Below, one piece after another: positions 49,276 through 60,972 of a stretch of DNA of 64,000 nucleotides. The DNA is from Antedon bifida (lineage: Eukaryota > Echinodermata > Crinoidea > Comatulida > Antedonidae): contig OY727099.1 of the NCBI GenBank assembly GCA_963402885.1, forward strand, positions 22,835,001 to 22,899,000, written 5' to 3'. The notes beneath the pieces were generated by a model that was not told the DNA's origin, did no database searches, and saw only the letters and a list, made by a program, of their open reading frames with translations. Both the position numbers and the translations under genes were made by a program. Numbering within the stretch: the stretch's first letter is position 1; every line of letters starts with the position of its first letter.

Positions 49276-50017
49276 AACCTCTATTAAGGGGACACTTTCC
49301 AGTAAATATCTTACACCATGGCCACCTCCTATTCAGAGGACGCCTCTATTAAGGGGACACCTTTCCTGTAAATATCTTACACCATGGCCACCTCCTATTC
49401 AGAGGACGCCTCTATTAAGGGGACACCTTTCCTGTAAATATCTTACACCATGGCCACCTCCTATTCAGGACACCTCTATTAAGGGGCACCTTTCCTGTAA
49501 ATATCTTACACCATGGCCACCTCCTATTCAGAGGACACCTCTATTAAGGGGCACCTTTCCTGTAAATATCTTACACCATGGCCACCTCCTATTCAGGACA
49601 CCTCTATTAAGGGGCACCTTTCCTGTAAATATCTTACACCATGGCCACCTCCTATTCAGAGGACACCTCTATTAAGGGGCACCTTTCCTGTAAATATCTT
49701 ACACCATGGCCACCTCCTATTCAGGACACCTCTATTAAGGGGCACCTTTCCTGTAAATATCTTACACCATGGCCACCTCCTATTCAGAGGACACCTCTAT
49801 TAAGGGGCACCTTTCCTGTAAATATCTTACACCATGGCCACCTCCTATTCAGGACACCTCTATTAAGGGGCACCTTTCCTGTAAATATCTTACACCATGG
49901 CCACCTCCTATTCAGAGGACACCTCTATTAAGGGGGCACCTTTCCTGTAAATATCTTACACCATGGCCACCTCCTATTCAGAGGACACCTCTATTAAGGG
50001 GGCACCTTTCCTGTAAA
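49276..50017 (+). repeat. Minisatellite with 63+65 bp higher-order period
   Basis: CCATGG recurs at 49316, 49382, 49448, 49511, 49576, 49639, 49704, 49767, 49832, 49895 and 49960. The first intervals are 66 bp. From 49511 on they alternate 65 and 63, so a 128 bp dimer is the unit being copied. Open frames within it are repeat artefacts. Confidence 0.92.
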
Positions 50018-50060
50018 ATGAATGAGATCAATATGTCCAACACTACAGCCAACCTGCCTC

Positions 50061-50400
50061 AAAGCTCTGTGTACAAATTATCAAAGTTGACAAAAAAATG
50101 TGATAATAATAATAATATCCTGGATTTATATAACGCCTAGTGTTGTGAAACTTCTAAGCACTGAACATTATTACCCCGGTCATTTTTTGCATCATAATGC
50201 AGTTAGTAATCATCGCAAAGTTGTGTCTAACCGAGTACCCATGTATACACCTGAGAGAGGCAAATGTAAGTAAAGTATCTTGCCTAAGGATACAAGCAAT
50301 GCGGCAGAGTTGGATTCGAACCACGATCTGATGTGATGTCATATCACTACCATGTTTAAGCATCACTACCATATTTGGGCTCATAAACACTTTTTTAAAG
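50061..50400. mobile_element. Interrupted AGCTCTGT-type MITE remnant with SINE-like sequence
   Basis: AAAGCTCTGTGTACAAATTA and AAGTTGACAAAAAAATGTGA match the family start. ATGTCATATCACTACCATG to ATTTGGGCTCATAAACAC (50335-50394) matches its end. The insert includes GATTTATATAACGCC, CTAAGCACTGAAC, ATCTTGCCTAAGGATACAAG and GGATTCGAACCACG, which resemble a widespread invertebrate short repeat. Confidence 0.5.
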
Positions 50401-50842
50401 GTAATATGCTGTTTGTTTCTGAAGGTGTCCCCTTAATAGGAGGATTTACTGTATAAAAATAAATAATATATTGATATTAATAAATGGAGTGCGAATGTTT
50501 CAACTTAAATTATTGTAAAATGAAATAGTACTGTAATTGTTCCTTATACAGAAAAATAATTCCATATTGATCCAATATATTATATAAAAATGTAATTTAA
50601 AGAGCTAGACAATAATGAAGAATAATAAATATAAGTGAGAAATGGCTAACCAGACTTCTAATATCATAACAAACCGTTTGAGGGCGCTTGTTTAGAAACA
50701 CAATTTTTTATTTGCCTTCGTCTTCATGCCAAACAAACTGCTTACTATATGAAAACATGACAAATTAAAACTGATAAAACAAGAAATATTTCTTACAAAA
50801 AACGCTGCTCGCTCGTAACTATTTTCAGATTGTAAAGTTTTA

Positions 50843-51265
50843 AAGATATATTGTCCCCTGAAAAGTATGTTTTTGAATGTCTGTCCAATATAGAGAAATA
50901 CGATTTGTCCAAAATGGGGAAATTTCTGTCCAGAATGGGGAAGTGGTGGCGCTATATCGTGTCCAAAATAGGGAAGCTGTCAAATATAGAGAAATCCGAT
51001 TTGTCCAAAATGGGGAAATTTCACGGTCCAGAATGGGGAAGTGCTGTGTCCAAAATAGGGAAGCTGTCCAATATAGAGAAATCCGATTTGTCCAAAATAG
51101 GGAAATTTCTGTCAAAAATGGGGAAGTGCTGTGTCCAAAATAGGGAAGCTGTCCAATATAAAGAAATCCGATTTGTCCAAAATGGGGAAATTTCTGTCCA
51201 GAATAGTGAAGTGCTGTGTCCAAATAGAGAAACTTTCCAAAATAGAGAAATTCAGATTTGTCTAA
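50843..51265. repeat. 85 bp minisatellite next to a MITE end
   Basis: A MITE left terminus (TTTTAAAGATATATTGTCCCC, 50843-) is followed at once by about 4.5 copies of an 85 bp unit. The unit is composed of AATATAGAGAAATCCGATTT, GTCCAAAATGGGGAAATTTC and GTGTCCAAAATAGGGAAGCT. Frames on both strands are repeat artefacts. Confidence 0.85.
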
Positions 51266-52046
51266 AATAGGAACATTTTCTCCAGAATTAGTAGGACTCG
51301 GGAGAGATACGGGGTTCTACCCACCTCGTCAATGTCCTGTATGTCATGAACTTTCTTATCGTACTTGAGAAAGAAAGTCTCGCATAGACCTGAAGTGACG
51401 GGCATTAAAAGTTAAACGAAAAGAATAATTTGCATAGAACTATTCAGGTGTATTACCGTATATAAGATTTGCCGAGGAATGTATTAAGCTAGTACACCTC
51501 ACATCAATCTTATAGAGAAGGGAGGTGTCACACCTCAGCAATAATACAGATTGACCGTTTGCTGCCCGTTGGGCTGAAGTTGGTACCAATACGTAACTGT
51601 CTGACCACCATTTGTAGTAAACCAAGCCGAGTATACACATGAATGTTTATGTATGATTATTCACGAAGAAGTGACTGTTAGTACGGTGGACAAACAAAAT
51701 AAGGTTATTTAGTTCTAATATTATACATCTGTATACTTTTAATTGCGTTCTTCTGTAGCCATATATTTACGTTCAATTAAAAACGTTCAAAAAAATAATA
51801 GGCCTATATATAAAAGAACCATGGAATAAAGAATAACTGACTGAGAACAGATAGGATTAAATTAACGCCATTTTGAATGCACCATTTCAATTCTGTTTTG
51901 GTAGCACATGGTAAATCGACTTATATATATATATAATAATAATTATATATATTATTGAATTAGATAAATGGTAAAATAAAAATTAGTAGATAATATGGTG
52001 GGCGGTAAATATTTATATATTATATATTAAGTGTAGTCTTTCTATG

Positions 52047-52275
52047 TCAACATGCATCAGTTAAGTATTGTTTACATTGATAGTCAACAATTTCACCTAT
52101 TCTCTCAAATGGAAATTCTAAATAAAGGTCATCAAGTAAAATATGATGTTGGTATTCAACAATACCACTTCTAAAATTCTCCCAGAATATATCATAACCA
52201 CAATACAATAAATCATTTTTTATTAAGTTAAAATGTGTATCTCTTACATTTTTAAGGGTTGACCATACTGTACAA
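52047..52275 (-). CDS. Possible terminal coding exon of an unrecognised minus-strand gene
   Basis: On the minus strand a pyrimidine-rich acceptor (TTTTTAATTGTACAG, ending 52276) opens a 76-codon frame to TGA. The composition is protein-like, not repeat-like, for example DTHFNLIKNDLLYCGYD, EYQHHILLDDLYLEFPFERI and DYQCKQYLTDAC at the end. The acceptor itself belongs to a unit repeated at 52851 and 53245. No upstream exon was found and I do not recognise the family. It could be a real last exon, a retroelement scrap, or chance. Confidence 0.3.
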
Positions 52276-53520
52276 TTAAAAAGGAATAGTCGACCAAGAA
52301 ACATTTGTTGATTTCTTGAGACATAATTGTCTATATTTCGTTGTTTGTAGTTTTCTTGCTATAACAAGTTACCTTGAGGTGTTATTGAATTTTATATGCA
52401 ATAAAACACTTTATCTACCCTGTTATATTAAACTAAATAGTAATTGAACGAGGTTAAAAATAAAATAATACTTTATTGGAAAACTTCACTTTTACAACAG
52501 TGGAACACTGATAAAGGTGCTTCAAATAATAACTTGAAATGGAACAAAATAAATGTTGTGTGAAATATTAATGTCACATAATAGTTATTCACTTTGACCA
52601 AAAATTGGATTTAAAAAAACAAATTTATTTACCTGAAAAAAAAGGGAAAGAATAGTCAGATTGACTAGAGGTCAATGGATTTTTGTTTAAATTTAACCGT
52701 TTATTTTGTTTTTACAAGTGAAAATGATTTTTTTTTTCCTACGAAGGTGATACACTGATTAAAACTACAAACGGCCAATTCAAAGTCTTTTCTGTTTTAT
52801 TAATCTTCATTTTTCATGTTTTTTTGGGTACAATACATCCTTGAATACTGTGCAATTAAAAAGGAATATTCGACCAAGAAACTTGGTGATTTCTTGAGTC
52901 TATATTTCGTTGTTTGTAGTTTCTTGTTTTTTGTGCTATAATAAATTGCCTATTGATCCTTATGCAATAAAACACTTCATCTACCCTGTTATATTATGTT
53001 TAACAACTAAATAGTAATTGAACGAGGTTAAAGATAAAATAATACTTTATTGTAAAACTTCACTTTTACAACAGTGGCACACTGATAAAGGTGCTTCCAA
53101 ATAATAACTTGAAATGGAACAAAATAAATGTTGTGTGAAATATTAATGTCACATAATAGTTATTCACAAACGGCCAATTCAAAGTCTTCTGTTTTATTAA
53201 TCTTCATTTTCATGTTTTTTGGGTACAATACATCCTTGAATACTGTGCAATTAAAAAGGAATATTCGACCAAGAAACTTTTGTTGATCTTGATTTCTTGA
53301 GACATAATTGTCTATATTTCGTTGTTTGTAGTTTCTTGTTTTTCTAGGGTTTTTTTTTTTTGGTGGTATAACAAATTGCCTATTGAGCTTTATATGCATT
53401 AAAACACTTCATCTACCCTGTTATATTAGGTTTAACAACTAAATAGTAATTGAACGAGGTTAAAAATAAAATAATACTTTATTGTAAAACTTCACTTTTA
53501 CAACAGTGGCACACAAGAAT
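52272..53520. repeat. Three-copy tandem repeat of 400-580 bp containing a MITE
   Basis: Units start CAATTAAAAAGGAATA(G/T)TCG at 52272, 52851 and 53245 and share TAATTGAACGAGGTTAAA (52441, 53014, 53447), AATAATACTTTATTG and CACTTTTACAACAGTGG. The first unit carries an ATTGTCCCC-family MITE (about 52560-52835); the second lacks most of it. Confidence 0.8.
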
Positions 53521-53805
53521 AAAACAATTAATAAAAATAAAATAGAATGTAGTGTGAAATACAAACATACAGTAAGGTTACGATTTTAATCAAAGCATAA
53601 GATATTATAATAAAATTATATGAATAACGATTAAAATAGTTTATCGCTTATGATATAAATCTGCAATATAATGTTGTTTTTGTTTAAAATTTAAAAAAAA
53701 ACGTTTTCGAGTGAGCTAATAAAATTAAAGTTTAGATAAGGTCAAAAACTTAATACTAAACGTTTGGTTATGACGTAGTTGTTGGGCAGTGCATCAATTG
53801 GTTTC

Positions 53806-56800
53806 ATGTATCTGACCATGCGCAGGTCCTATGCTTCCATAACTTCACCTCCCTTTTTTTGTTGCTCGAAAGGTTTAAAAAGAGACACCGGCTCCGTAAC
53901 TTATCATTCTGGAGCTAGAACCTCAAACAACATTAAACCTTTTTCTTCAACAAGGCAACTTAATTCCACCAAGTAAGTCTTTATTTTCTGTTTTATATTG
54001 TTTAAAGTCATTATTGTAGGCCTAAGTTTTATTTAGGCCTAAGGTTTATTTAGGCCTTTGTCTTTCTCGATTTTTTAAATTGAAAGACTTATCAACAAAA
54101 AGTATTATAATTATTTGTATAACCGATAGCTTTAAACAAATGACAATACTGTACTACTACTAGACAAATTATTTTTGTTTTTAGAAAACATTCCTATAAT
54201 TCACTATATAATTATATATGAACTATATTAATTATCGTTTAGCCACACATTTATTATAATTGCGTGGATTTGACTATTATTATTTTATTTTCATGGATTT
54301 AATTTGAATATGAAAAATGTCCAACCATGTTTTTTTATCTGATTTTTATTTTAAAATGAGTGTTCTTTAAGATGTATTGTCCCCCAAAAACATGAAAAAT
54401 TAAGATTAATTAAATAAGAGTTTGAATATGTTTTTTGCTTTAAATTACATTTTTTCAGGTAAATACATTTTTTTTAGATCCAATTTTTGGTCAAAGAGGA
54501 TAATTATTATGCTATATTAAAATGGCATATTCAACAAAAATTTTGTTAAGAATTATTTTTTCAGGGGGACAATACATCTTTAATATTACGTTCTTTCTTT
54601 TATGGATCGAGACTTAATTAAAATCCCACATGGGCTTATTTGTAGTCTCCAGGCACAATCATAATATTTTTATTTAATATTATTAATTTAAATCAGTAAT
54701 TTAATACAATACAGTACTTTGCGAACTTGCGTATGGTATATAGTAGGCCTAGTAGTAGGCAATAGAAGGGAAATTATTCGTTGAAATGTATATTATAACT
54801 TTACTAATAGTAAAGTTACTTAATTATAATAATTCTAAATATATCAAAGTCATCCCTAAATATATCAAAGTTCTCCCTAAATATTAAATACCAAACCCTA
54901 TAATTCTAATAATTCTAAATATATCAAACTCGTCCCTAAATATATAAAAGTTATTTCTAAATATTAAAAATCTAACCCTATAAATAATTATAATGATTCT
55001 AAATATATCAAAGTCGTTCCTAAATATATCAAAGTCGTCCCCAAATATATAAACGTTTTTCCTAAATATTAAAAACCTAATCCTATAATTCTAATAATTC
55101 TAAATAATTATATAAAAGTCATCCCTAAACTCTTTTTTAAATATAAAAACCCCTTCCTAAATATAAAAACTCCCCAAGGATGGTAATCCAAAAATGTAAT
55201 CAGTCAAAATTATAATTGTTTCAAAGTGTGGGTGTGTATCAATTGTCCTTGCTAATTCACACCTTAGTGTATAGCAGTGGACTACTCTCTGGTGCTCAAT
55301 TGATTTCACCATAAATTTATTTAAATCCCAATGCATTACATATTTGAGGAATGTGTAAATTGGTAAATATGTTATGGTATTACTGACCCGTATCTTTAAT
55401 TTTAAGATTACTAGATTTTTATTGGTTTAAATATTGTTTATTTATAAAAAATATTATAAAAATTGATTGGATTGTACAGACCAAACATTTTGGAAATGAG
55501 CAGGATGTCATTATTGCGCAACAATTGAAAATTGTTCTTTTTACTGTAGAGTAATACTGTAGGTTCAAAGGGGTTATCACTTGTTAATTATTCTGTAAAT
55601 CTAAAAAAAACTAGTACTTTCTAAATATAATAACTCCTTCCTAAATAAAAACTACTTTGTAAATATAAAAATGTCATCCTAAATATAAACAGAATATATT
55701 AGCAGTTTTAGCAGCTTAATCAACACTTTACAGCATTTTAGAATATTAGCAGTTTTAGCAGCTTAAGCAACACTACACACTTACAGCATGTCATGATATA
55801 TATTATTAGCAGTTTCAGCAGCTTAAGCTAAACTTCACAGCATGTCATAATGCATTTAGCAGTATAAGCACATCATGAGCTGTAAGGAGCTTCATGTTGT
55901 AATATATTAGCAGTTTACCAGCTTAAGCAACACATTACAGGATGTCGTAATATTAATAGTAGTTTCAGCAGCTTAACGAACACTTTACAACATGTTAGAA
56001 TATATTAGCAGTTTCAGCTGCTTAAGCAACACTTTACAGCATGTCATAATATATTAATAGCAGTTTCAGCAGCTTAAGCTAACCTTACAGCATGTCATAA
56101 TGCATTTAGAAGTATCAGCACATATTATTATAAGCTGTAAGAGCTTAAACACATAAATTAGCGATATAAATGCTATATTCTGCTTTTTATGCCTTTTTAT
56201 ACTCAACAACAGTTAAGAACATGTCAATATAATAGCATTAGTATTGCTAAAAGGAGCAATAGCAATTTCTATTAAAAAAAAAGCAAAATTAGCATTAGCA
56301 AAGCAAAACATAGCTTAAGCAGTGAAAAGAAAACAGTATTAGTACTTCTAAAACAGCGCATAATAGCTGCTTTAAAGCTTAAGCAAAACATAAGCTATGC
56401 AAAAATGGGGAAAAGGTTATGTGAGAGCTTATTATATGCTTTATTGTGCAAAATTAGCTAAAGATATAAATGCTATATTCTGCTTATTTATGCTTTTTAT
56501 GCTTAAACCAATGCGCCTTGTTCTTCAGACTTACAATTTCGTATGTATGTATAAAAGCAATTTCCGGGGACCTAGCAGCTCAATTTTGTTTAATGTTTTT
56601 AGTGGTAGGACTTGCTGTCCCATATTTCGAAGTACAGTATACGTCCAATTTCCTGGGCCGGGACCTAGCAACTTTATTTTTTAATTGTCTTAGCTCCACC
56701 CCAACTATTGTAGGGCTATTCTTGGAGACTTATAATTTCGTTTGATATATCAAGTGCAATTTCCGGGCACATAGCAGCTCTATTTTTCAAAATTATCTTA

Positions 56801-57893
56801 GCCTAGCCCCAACTATGGTAGGACTGGTCATGGAGACTTATAGGCCCTTATTATTTTGTATATATACAATTGTAATTGGATGTTTCTGACAATTCTTATT
56901 TCGTTTTCCCCTATTACTATAACTGCATGTAATCAATGTAATACAACTGAAACAATTTTTTTTAAATATTTAATTGCCGTTTTATTACAAACACTTCATT
57001 TCAGATCGTTTAGGCCTACGATGTCTCAAGTACGTATTTGTCTTTGGGCCGTCCCTCGTAGTGTCTCTACTGCCTTAACGGTTTCTATGAGCAATCTAGA
57101 AGATGTACAGATTATCAATCAGCCGTATCTCAGTGCTTTCATTGTAGGCCCTAACAGTGAAGGAAACCTTACCACAACATTGAAAAGGAGCGTACAAGAG
57201 ACAACAGATGACTTAGCTATGAATTATGAAGGAACATGGAACTCCAAAGACTGTTCTTACAAATACATGAAAGAAAACATATTGGAAGCAGAATATCCAA
57301 ACAAGAAAGTTGTTTTTGTAAAAGATATGTCTCTTGCTATTATCAAACAGCTAGATATGCTACCAAAGGGATATCGACATGCATTTTTAATTCGCAGGCC
57401 AGAAAAAGTTTTCAGTTCTATAAAGGATGCACGTGTAAGGATGGATACACTGGAAGACGGTAGGCTAATTATCGGAAACGGGTCGGATAGCGTTCCGGAT
57501 CTTTACGCATTTCGAGAAAGTTTACAGTTGTACGAGTATCTGATTAAAACAGGAATCGAACCGAAGCCTTTTATTATGGATGCTGATGATCTGCTTGAAA
57601 ATCCTGAATCTATACTTCGTCAGTTTTGTAAATTTGCCGGCATACGTTATACTGATAAACTACTAAATTGGGAAAGAGGCAAAGAAGTAAGAAAGGACTG
57701 GAAATTGTCAAAGGAAATTCTAAAATGGGGTGATCTTGGTGGATGGCATGAGACAACATATTGCAGCACACACTTCCAAAAACCGTCACCTGTTCCGCAA
57801 AGATCGGAGATATCTGAAGATATACAAGAATGTATAGATTTCAGCATTCCTTTCTATTCAAAACTGTATAAACTGCGAGCCAAAATCAACTAA
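53806..57893 (+). CDS. P-loop sulfotransferase-like protein, two exons, presequence-like N-terminus
   Basis: Exon 1 (53806-53972) starts at the first ATG after an in-frame TAG (53776) and ends at donor ACCAA|GTAAGT. Exon 2 (57005-57893) follows acceptor ATTTCAG. Phases fit and the sum is 1056 nt (351 residues). Exon 1 gives MYLTMRRSYASITSPPFF and then Ser/Thr/Arg-rich, acid-poor sequence like a mitochondrial presequence (inference). Exon 2 has CLWAVPRSVSTAL (68-80), the PAPS 5'-phosphosulfate-loop type of P loop, and FLIRRPEKVFSSI, the 3'-phosphate-binding RxPxxxxxS type. The family is the sulfotransferase-like proteins often annotated branched-chain aminotransferase-like in invertebrate deuterostomes; the acceptor substrate is unknown. 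A shorter product could start at Met 57021 (290 residues). The intron is 3.0 kb. A polyadenylation signal AATAAA is at 58266. Confidence 0.8.
54366..54582. mobile_element. ATTGTCCCC-family MITE in the sulfotransferase-like gene's intron
   Basis: Ends TTTAAGATGTATTGTCCCCC and GGGGGACAATACATCTTTAA, both preserved; about 217 bp with an internal deletion compared with the copy at 31069. Confidence 0.8.
54839..55165. repeat. AT-rich tandem repeat (CTAAATATATCAAAGTC units)
   Basis: TCTAAATATATCAAAGTCGT, CCCTAAATATATAAAAGTT and CCTAAATATTAAAAACCTAA words recur at about 85 bp period; scattered related words continue at 55610-55690. It lies in the sulfotransferase-like gene's intron. Confidence 0.7.
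55688..56120. repeat. Imperfect tandem repeat, 60-75 bp units (TTAGCAGTTTCAGCAGCTTAAG)
   Basis: About seven units of AATATATTAGCAGTTT, CAGCAGCTTAAGCAACACT and TTACAGCATGTCATAAT. The left breakpoint of the 3.09 kb duplication (55895) falls inside this array, and part of it is copied at 58985-59205. Confidence 0.85.
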
Positions 57894-58984
57894 GAGGAAT
57901 TTCCATTGTCTGTAGGTACATATCGCCTTATTTAGGGTTATATTGTTTTTTCATTAAATAGGCCTAACCGCTATTAAAAAATCATTTTTGGCAAAATTGA
58001 TGCAAAGCAATTTGCTAAGTATACACTTGTTTGTTTTTCAAAATAGTTTCCTATCCAACAAATCATCCTATTGATTTTCAGAATCGATAATTGGTGACGT
58101 CACAAAAGGTTATTGGAATATCGAGTTACCTGTATCGGTAACATGGACACTGATATAAATACAGTGTACGGATGTGATTTTACATAACCAGAGATGAACG
58201 CAGATAGTTATTGCTAGATTGTAGGCCACGTTAGAATATAAATAAGCAACTGTGTTATACCGTTCAATAAAGCATTTTATGGTCAATATTTTACAACATG
58301 GTACATAATGTTTTTTGTTACACCAAAATAATATTATTTCTAAGCCACATTTTACCTGTCTATAACCAGTTGTTATTGGAATGTCATTGATATCAATGTC
58401 AAACTGACGTATAGAGTTGGCTATATAATCTCACTAATAGGCCTAAAATTACCATCAATTATTTAACATCACATAATTCTGTATATTTATATTGTTAGTA
58501 TTTCTATCGTTACAATTAATATAGTACATTATACTGTTTTTATTTATTTATTTATTTATTTTTGTCATCTTAAGGGGCTTTGCGTCTAAAGCATTAGCTT
58601 ACAGCTTAACCCCATTCACAACTTCAATTACTTTTGTATGTACTTTGTATTAAACTGATATTGTGAATAAAGTTATATACTGTATATACAATCAAATTAA
58701 TATAAATATATTTCTTATTTAAATGGCACAGACGTCTATATTACACATTGTTAGTAGGACCTTCCTACAGTATGATCAGTTTAGAATTATATGTGCTTGT
58801 CAAATATATAACCTTTTTATAATTTATAATAAATCACATTAATTCAAAATAAATTAATATTCAATCGGATCCCCAACGCTGTTTTGTCTTCTTATTGAGG
58901 TGTTCCAAAGGGTGGCAAAAAATGAGCCACGTGCATTTCTGGTCACACAATGATAAAAATCAAAATACACAGAAATAATCAAAT
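55895..58984 (+). repeat. 3.09 kb segmental tandem duplication, copy 1
   Basis: From TGTTGTAATATATTAGC to the CAAATTG at 58986, the sequence recurs immediately downstream almost without change. It contains exon 2 of the sulfotransferase-like gene, its 3' UTR and poly(A) signal, but not exon 1. Confidence 0.95.
58266..58271 (+). promoter_or_regulatory. Polyadenylation signal, sulfotransferase-like copy 1
   Basis: AATAAA about 370 bp after the stop codon, in the context GTTCAATAAAGC, followed by a T-rich stretch. Confidence 0.5.
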
Positions 58985-60083
58985 TGTTGTAATATATTAG
59001 CAGTTTACCAGCTTAAGCAACACATTACAGGATGTCGTAATATTAATAGTAGTTTCAGCAGCTTAACGAACACTTTACAACATGTTAGAATATATTAGCA
59101 GTTTCAGCTGCTTAAGCAACACTTTACAGCATGTCATAATATATTAATAGCAGTTTCAGCAGCTTAAGCTAACCTTACAGCATGTCATAATGCATTTAGA
59201 AGTATCAGCACATATTATTATAAGCTGTAAGAGCTTAAACACATAAATTAGCGATATAAATGCTATATTCTGCTTTTTATGCCTTTTTATACTCAACAAC
59301 AGTTAAGAACATGTCAATATAATAGCATTAGTATTGCTAAAAGGAGCAATAGCAATTTCTATTAAAAAAAAAGCAAAATTAGCATTAGCAAAGCAAAACA
59401 TAGCTTAAGCAGTGAAAAGAAAACAGTATTAGTACTTCTAAAACAGCGCATAATAGCTGCTTTAAAGCTTAAGCAAAACATAAGCTATGCAAAAATGGGG
59501 AAAAGGTTATGTGAGAGCTTATTATATGCTTTATTGTGCAAAATTAGCTAAAGATATAAATGCTATATTCTGCTTATTTATGCTTTTTATGCTTAAACCA
59601 ATGCGCCTTGTTCTTCAGACTTACAATTTCGTATGTATGTATAAAAGCAATTTCCGGGGACCTAGCAGCTCATGTTTTTAGTGGTAGGACTTGCTGTCCC
59701 ATATTTCGAAGTACAGTATACGTCCAATTTCCTGGGCCGGGACCTAGCAACTTTATTTTTTAATTGTCTTAGCTCCACCCCAACTATTGTAGGGCTGTTC
59801 TTGGAGACTTATAATTTCGTTTGATATATCAAGTGCAATTTCCGGGCACATAGCAGCTCTATTTTTCAAAATTGTCTTAGCCCAGCCCCAACTATGGTAG
59901 GACTGGTCATGGAGACTTATAGGCCCTTATTATTTTGTATATATACAATTGTAATTGGATGTTTCTGACAATTCTTATTTCGTTTTCCCCTATTACTATA
60001 ACTGCATGTAATCAATGTAATACAACTGAAACAATTTTTTTTAAATATTTAATTGCCGTTTTATTACAAACACTTCATTTCAG

Positions 60084-60972
60084 ATCGTTTAGGCCTACGA
60101 TGTCTCAAGTACGTATTTGTCTTTGGGCCGTCCCTCGTAGTGTCTCTACTGCCTTAACGGTTTCTATGAGCAATCTAGAAGATGTACAGATTATCAATCA
60201 GCCGTATCTCAGTGCTTTCATTGTAGGCCCTAACAGTGAAGGAAACCTTACCACAACATTGAAAAGGAGCGTACAAGAGACAACAGATGACTTAGCTATG
60301 ACTTATGAAGGAACATGGAACTCCAAAGACTGTTCTTACAAATACATGAAAGAAAACATATTGGAAGCAGAATATCCAAACAAGAAAGTTGTTTTTGTAA
60401 AAGATATGTCTCTTGCTATTATCAAACAGCTAGATATGCTACCAAAGGGCTATCGACATGCATTTTTAATTCGCAGGCCAGAAAAAGTTTTCAGTTCTAT
60501 AAAGGATGCACGTGTAAGGATGGATACACTGGAAGACGGTAGGCTAATTATCGGAAACGGGTCGGATAGCGTTCCGGATCTTTACGCATTTCGAGAAAGT
60601 TTACAGTTGTACGAGTATCTGATTAAAACAGGAATCGAACCGAAGCCTTTTATTATGGATGCTGATGATCTGCTTGAAAATCCTGAATCTATACTTCGTC
60701 AGTTTTGTAAATTTGCCGGCATACGTTATACTGATAAACTACTAAATTGGGAAAGAGGCAAAGAAGTAAGAAAGGACTGGAAATTGTCAAAGGAAATTCT
60801 AAAATGGGGTGATCTTGGTGGATGGCATGAGACAACATATTGCAGCACACACTTCCAAAAACCGTCACCTGTTCCGCAAAGATCGGAGATATCTGAAGAT
60901 ATACAAGAATGTATAGATTTCAGCATTCCTTTCTATTCAAAACTGTATAAACTGCGAGCCAAAATCAACTAA
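60084..60972 (+). CDS. Duplicated terminal exon of the sulfotransferase-like gene
   Basis: Copy of exon 57005-57893 with the same acceptor (ATTTCAG) and phase. By eye only two coding changes distinguish them: AAT to ACT (Asn to Thr in LAMNYEG, residue 68 of the 290-residue frame from Met 60100) and a silent GGA to GGC. P loop AVPRSVSTAL and FLIRRPEKV are intact. No copy of exon 1 precedes it, so it can be expressed only as an alternative last exon joined to 53972, from an internal promoter in copy 1's 3' region as the 290-residue form (60100-60972), or not at all. Confidence 0.75.

Larger units (their letters stand above)
49270..50451. mobile_element. TA-flanked MITE with internal higher-order minisatellite
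   Basis: The left end CAGTTGAACCTCTATTAAGG and the right end (complement CAGTAAATCCTCCTATTAAG) are inverted repeats. Each is flanked by TA (49268-49269 and 50452-50453), as in Tc1/mariner-type elements. From 49276 to about 50017 the interior is about 11-12 copies of a 63-66 bp unit containing GGGGACACCTTTCCTGTAAA and CACCATGGCCACCTCC. An AGCTCTGT-type MITE remnant and a B-box-like GGATTCGAACC (about 50310) lie in the right part. Confidence 0.8.

Noticed and set aside
49513..50140. Three nested frames starting MATSYSEDTSIKG
   Set aside because: Each begins in a successive 128 bp dimer of the minisatellite; no independent coding evidence.
50840..51270. Overlapping frames on both strands near 51 kb
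   Set aside because: 85 bp tandem array; residues mirror the DNA repeat.
56856..57020. Extended N-terminus MYIYNCNWMFL for the sulfotransferase-like protein
   Set aside because: This upstream part is intronic: a clear acceptor at 57004 and a phase-matched exon at 53806-53972 explain the real N-terminus better.
57647..57847. Minus-strand 66-residue frames at 57647 and 60726
   Set aside because: Shadows of the sulfotransferase-like exon on the opposite strand.
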